Shown here one piece after another: positions 60,501 to 64,000 of a stretch of 64,000 nucleotides of DNA. The DNA lies in assembly GCA_903813345.2 (NCBI GenBank), contig CAIIXF020000011.1:33536166-33600165 (forward strand), written 5' to 3'. The notes under the pieces were generated by a model that saw only the letters and a program-made list of their open reading frames with translations, had not been told where the DNA came from and made no database searches. This DNA is from Owenia fusiformis. Taxonomy: Eukaryota; Annelida; Polychaeta; Sabellida; Oweniidae. The position numbers and the translations under genes are program-made. Each line of letters starts with the position of its first letter. The first letter of the stretch is position 1.

Positions 60501-63500
60501 CTAGCGGTTATTTTTGAATTTAAATTTGGGATATTTCTGAAACTAAGCCGTTTTGGGACTTCAAATATACCAAGATATGATTGTGTATTTGACACCAAAT
60601 ATCAATACAATTGTGAAAATAGTAGCGCAATTCATTCTATAGCGACGCAGTGTGCCTTAAACCTTTCCCAGACCTATATATTTTGAAATTATCCTTTTAA
60701 TACTGAGTCTCCAGCATTCATAAAAAATGGTGTTCAAGGTGCACTATCTATACAAATTATTTTTGCATCTTGGAAGCCAGGCAGTATCTGTGTGATTTTA
60801 TAAAAATTCGGAAATTTTTTCAGATATGAGCCCCCTCTAAATATTGGGTGCGGAGCAGCTCCATAAACGTAGCTCCGCACCCAATATTTAGAGGGGCTCA
60901 TATCTGAAGAACATTTCCGAATTTTTATAAAATCACACAGATACTGCCTGGCTTCCAAGATGCAAAAATAATTTGCATGGGTAGTGTATCTTGAACACCA
61001 TTTTTATGTCACCACCAAAAGTGGTGACATATTGTTATGGTCTCCGTTTTTTGCGACGGCGGTTGGCGTCCGGCGGTTGGCGTCCGGCGTCTGTAACAAT
61101 TTCTTACAACTTCCTATAACTTAACAAATACTGTTTAGATTGACTTCAATTTTTTTCTAAATCATCTACATGTTCTCAGAAGTTCAAATCTGACTTTAGA
61201 TTTGACATTTGACCTTCAATGACCTTCTCAAGGTCAAAAAGGTCTTTTTTCAACTTGCTTCAAATTTACTTAATTTTTTTTTCAAAATCATCTACATGTT
61301 CTCAGAAATTCAAATCTGACTTTAGATTTGACTTTAGATTTGACATTTGACCTTCAAATCTGACTTTAGATTTGACATTTGACCTTCAATGACCTTCTCA
61401 AGGTCAAAAAAGGTCAAAAAGGTCTGTTTTCAACTTGCTTCAAATTGACTAAATTTTTTTTTCAAAATCATCTACGTGTTGTCAGAAATTCAAATCTGAC
61501 TTAAGATTTGACATTTGACCTTCAATGACCTTCTCAAGGTCAAAAAAGGTCAAAAAGGTCTGTTTTCAACTTGCTTCAAATTGACTAAAAAAATTTTTCA
61601 AAATCATCTACGTGTTCTCAGAAATTCAAATCTGACTTTAGATTTGACTTAAGATTTGACATTTGACCTTCAATGACCTTCTCAAAGTCAAAAAAGGTCA
61701 AAAAGGTCTTTTTTCAACTTGTTTCAAATTGACTAAATTTTTTTTTCAAAATCATCTACATGTTCTCAGAAATTCAAATCTGACTTTAGATTTGACATTT
61801 GACCTTCAATGACCTTCTCAATGTCAAAAAAGGTCAAAAAGGTATTTTTTCATCTTGCTTCAAATTGACTAAATTTTTTTTTCAAAATCATCTACATGTT
61901 CTCAGAAATTCAAATATGACTAGATTTGACTTTAGATTTGACATTTGACCTTCAATGACCTTCTCAAGGTCAAAAAAGGTCAAAAAGGTCTTTTTTCAAC
62001 TTGCTTCAAATTGACTAATTTTTTTTTTCAAAATCATCTACATGTTCTCAGAAATTCAAATCTGACTTTAGATTTGACATTTGACCTTTAATGACCTTCT
62101 CAAGGTCAAAAAGGTCAAAAAGGTCTGTTTTCAACTTGCTTCAAATTTACCAATTTTTTTTTTCAAAATCATCTACATCTTTTCAGAAGTTCAAATTTGA
62201 CTTTACAAGTTCTCAGAAGTTCAAATCTGACTTTAGATTTGTCCTTTGACCTTCAATGACCTTTTCAAGGTCAAAAAGGTCTTTTTTCAACTTGCTTCAA
62301 ATTTACTTAATTATTTTTTCAAAATCATTTACATGTTCTCAGAAGTTCAAATCTGACTTTAGATTTGACATTTGACCTTCAATGACCTTTTCAAGGTCAA
62401 AAAGGTCTTTTTTCAACTTGCTTCAAATTTACTTAATTTTTTTTCAAAATCATCTACATGTTCTCAGAAGTTCAAATCTGACTTTACATTTGACATTTGA
62501 CCTTCAATGACCTTCTCAATGTCAAAAAAAGTCAAAGAGGTATTTTTTCAACTTGCTTTAAATTGACCAAATTGTTTTAGGTGTTGACATTTTGTCATGT
62601 TAATGCCTTGTTTATGAATGCTGGGGACGCAGTATTAAAAGGATAGTCTCAAAATATATAGGTCTGGGAAATGTTTAAGGCATACTGCGTCGCTATTAAA
62701 TGAATTGCACTACTATTTTCACAATTTTATTGATATTTGGTGTCAAATACACATATCTTGGTATATTTGAAGTCCCAAAACGGCTTAGTTTCAGAAATAT
62801 CCCAATTTTAAATTCAAAAATGACCGTTAGCTCCGCACCCTCCGCTCATTTGCGCCGCACCCAATATTTCCCACAGGCTCTGTCTGCATAGGGTGATATA
62901 GGCTCTTGTTTACTTTTTAAACTATTAATACAATTGTTTTTTCTGAATATTTTTCCTGAAATAATTAAATTTCATGTTGTCGGTTCTTCTTTAAAAGCTG
63001 TCTATGCAATGAGTCAAATGGAGAATTGTCAGGCAACCCCCCCACCCCCATTGGCCAAAAGTTGTTTCAAATTCATGCAGTTTTTAACCATTCTGAGCAC
63101 TTTTTGAGTGGTTTTGGCCACTTTTGGACCAAACCCTAAGTTGTCAAAAGTGATCTACCCCTGGAATTTAAAAAAAAGTGTACCCCCTTGGCAAATCCTG
63201 GCTGCGGACGTGATTGTCCTCATTTATTCAAAATGATAACATTTTTAACAGTAAGCTTTGTTCATATGTTTACTACAAGTTCTTGGTTTTTCAGCCCACT
63301 ATGGAAACGTCTAGTGAAGGCCCCGATATATCAGTTAGGTGACCCACAATGGCGTGTGTTTCTACCAATGTTCTGGATGAAGATGAAGAAACCTTCATGT
63401 AATGTGCCAAATGACAATGTAGAATTTGAAGTTCATCCACAGTAAGTGTTCCTTAGAACATTCAATCAGATGATTTTAAATTCTGAGCAAAATTGTTGGA

Positions 63501-63934
63501 TTTTAAGGCAGAAAATTTTGAAAGGTTGATTACCATAAACTGAAAAGATTTGTGTAAAATGAGAAAAAAACTAAATACTGTATAAACTACTGAAATCGTG
63601 GACAATGTTCATTTAGTCATGTGAACTTGTAGTTTCTTCTGATTTTTTTGAGAAATTCATTTGGTAAGGAAAATTCTTTCACTCTATTTTGTCAAAAAAC
63701 TGAAGTAATTTATTCTTGTTCAAGATTGATAAATTGACGAATAGTAACATGAAAAGAACCATTCTCCAATATCATTCTCCAAACAGGGACTTTGATTGAG
63801 GGTGGTAGCCTTGTATATATCATGCCTACCTATGTGTGAATTTAATTTTAGGATGAGTCGCAGGGATGTAAAGAACTATTTAGAGAAGATATATGGTGTG
63901 AATGTGCTGAATGTACGCACAGTCCTGGTGCAAG
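57553..63934 (+). CDS. MRPL23: Mitochondrial ribosomal protein L23 (uL23m), 5' part; gene runs off the window
   Basis: MRPL23 is a component of the mitochondrial large ribosomal subunit, near the polypeptide exit site. Exons 57553-57581, 63295-63441 and 63852-63934 join in frame. They give MASKEVKRWIPLWKRLVKAP, then IYQLGDPQWRVFLPMF, NDNVEFEVHPQMSRRDVKNY, and LEKIYGVNVLNVRTVLVQG. The residues L-G-x-P-Q-x-R-V-F and R-x-D-x-x-N-Y-L-E-x-I-Y are the hallmark of metazoan MRPL23. About 86 residues are present of roughly 150; the C-terminal exons lie to the right of the window. The 5.7 kb first intron is filled with nested repeats. Confidence 0.95.
58030..58364. repeat. 66-bp tandem repeat
   Basis: About five units with period 66 (GTGACAATGCTATAGTATAT, GCCTGTCATGACTGTGGTAA). 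Because 66 is a multiple of three, it leaves an open frame on the minus strand that is not a gene. The array resumes at 59462-59515 after an insertion. Confidence 0.85.
58365..59461. mobile_element. 1.1 kb element inserted in the 66-bp tandem array
   Basis: Ends CAATGGCGTAGCGT and CAGTGGCGTAGCGT in inverted orientation. Flanked by ACTGT (58360-58364, 59462-59466), and the tandem array reads through if the element is removed. No transposase frame. Contains a hairpin ACAGACCGAATA / TATTCGGTCTGT at 59332-59358. Confidence 0.75.
60726..61005. repeat. Inner long hairpin
   Basis: Arms of about 130 bases (AATGGTGTTCAAGGTGCAC, then CATCTTGGAAGCCAGGCAG) with few mismatches, centre near 60866 (AGCTCCATAAACGTAGCTC). 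The sub-motif GGTGCGGAGC is shared with the outer arms. Confidence 0.8.
61006..62610 (+). mobile_element. Long tandem-core element, copy B
   Basis: Same family and orientation as 5090-6702 with almost the same unit order, including the variant unit with TTGACTTTACAAGTTCTCAG. Inserted inside a larger inverted-repeat element in MRPL23 intron 1. Confidence 0.85.
63029..63211. repeat. hAT-like MITE fragment (inverse of 3964-4140 family)
   Basis: Ends CAGGCAACCCCCCC and, in reverse, CGTCCGCAGCCAGGATTTGC. Internal TTTTGGCCACTTTTGG words. Lies about 85 bases before MRPL23 exon 2. Confidence 0.45.
63295..63441 (+). CDS. MRPL23: MRPL23 exon 2
   Basis: Acceptor GGTTTTTCAG, donor GTAAGT, 147 nt. Encodes the conserved QLGDPQWRVFLPMF core. 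Confidence 0.95.
63852..63934 (+). CDS. MRPL23: MRPL23 exon 3
   Basis: Acceptor AATTTTAG, donor GTAAGC, 83 nt. Encodes MSRRDVKNYLEKIYGVNVLN and VRTVLVQG. Leaves one base for the next exon, which is beyond the edge. Confidence 0.95.
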
Positions 63935-64000
63935 GTAAGCTCACAGAGCATACAGTTTACTGTATTTGTCTTTACTTTGCCGCTACTTAATTTGGCGAAT

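Larger units (their letters stand above)
60436..62895. mobile_element. Long inverted-repeat element split by copy B
   Basis: Arms 60436-60725 and 62611-62895 are inverted copies (CACCCTATGCAGACAGAGCC ... AGCATTCATAAA). Between them lie a second hairpin, 60726-61005, and the tandem-core element 61006-62610. Without the latter the unit is about 850 bases and almost wholly self-complementary. Confidence 0.8.

Overview
The window is animal nuclear DNA: intron-rich, AT-rich and crowded with short mobile elements. It carries parts or all of three recognisable protein-coding genes. Splice junctions (GT..AG with conserved donors), long introns (up to 19 kb) and metazoan-specific proteins exclude a prokaryote or a compact genome. 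The repeat style suggests a marine invertebrate such as a mollusc or other lophotrochozoan: tandem-core elements with hairpin ends, TTAA-flanked MITEs, and (CCGT)n-headed elements. The species cannot be fixed from the sequence.

Layout. (1) About 1.2-35.2 kb, + strand: an AMBRA1 orthologue (autophagy scaffold and CUL4-DDB1 adaptor). It has 13 mapped coding exons plus one tentative 5' exon, encoding about 1,555 residues. The WD40 propeller is split between exons 2-5 and exons 9-12, with a disordered insert of over 1,000 residues in exons 6-8. The tail ends in two TQT dynein-light-chain motifs. Introns 1 and 2 (4.7 and 19.4 kb) hold most of the repeats. (2) 35.2-40.6 kb: convergent intergenic space. 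(3) 40.6-50.1 kb, - strand: a Bcl-2-family gene most like BCL2L14 (Bcl-G). Nine exons join in frame to about 708 residues, with a long basic N-terminal part, a BH3-like helix, a BH1-like segment, a BH2 motif and no membrane anchor. Several further candidate 5' exons lie upstream, out to 57.5 kb. (4) 57.55 kb to the right edge, + strand: the 5' part of MRPL23 (mitochondrial large-subunit protein uL23m), three exons seen and the rest beyond the window.

Functional context. AMBRA1 is known to bind Beclin 1 and anti-apoptotic BCL2. Here it lies tail-to-tail with a Bcl-2-family gene, an unusual autophagy/apoptosis gene pair; whether that matters functionally is inference. MRPL23 starts close to a minus-strand splice donor, so a shared promoter with an upstream exon of the Bcl-2-family gene is possible.

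The repeat landscape is the other notable content. It includes a 2.86 kb TTAA-bounded element with 20-bp perfect ends, and a retroposon-like element with a 12-bp target duplication around an internal satellite. A six-copy family has long (1.6 kb, tandem core) and short (about 0.12 kb) forms. A mariner relic carries its 3' end twice in inverted orientation. A 277-bp MITE has a perfect 11-bp target duplication. A 2 kb field of CCATGG palindromes and nested long hairpins inside MRPL23 intron 1 complete the set.
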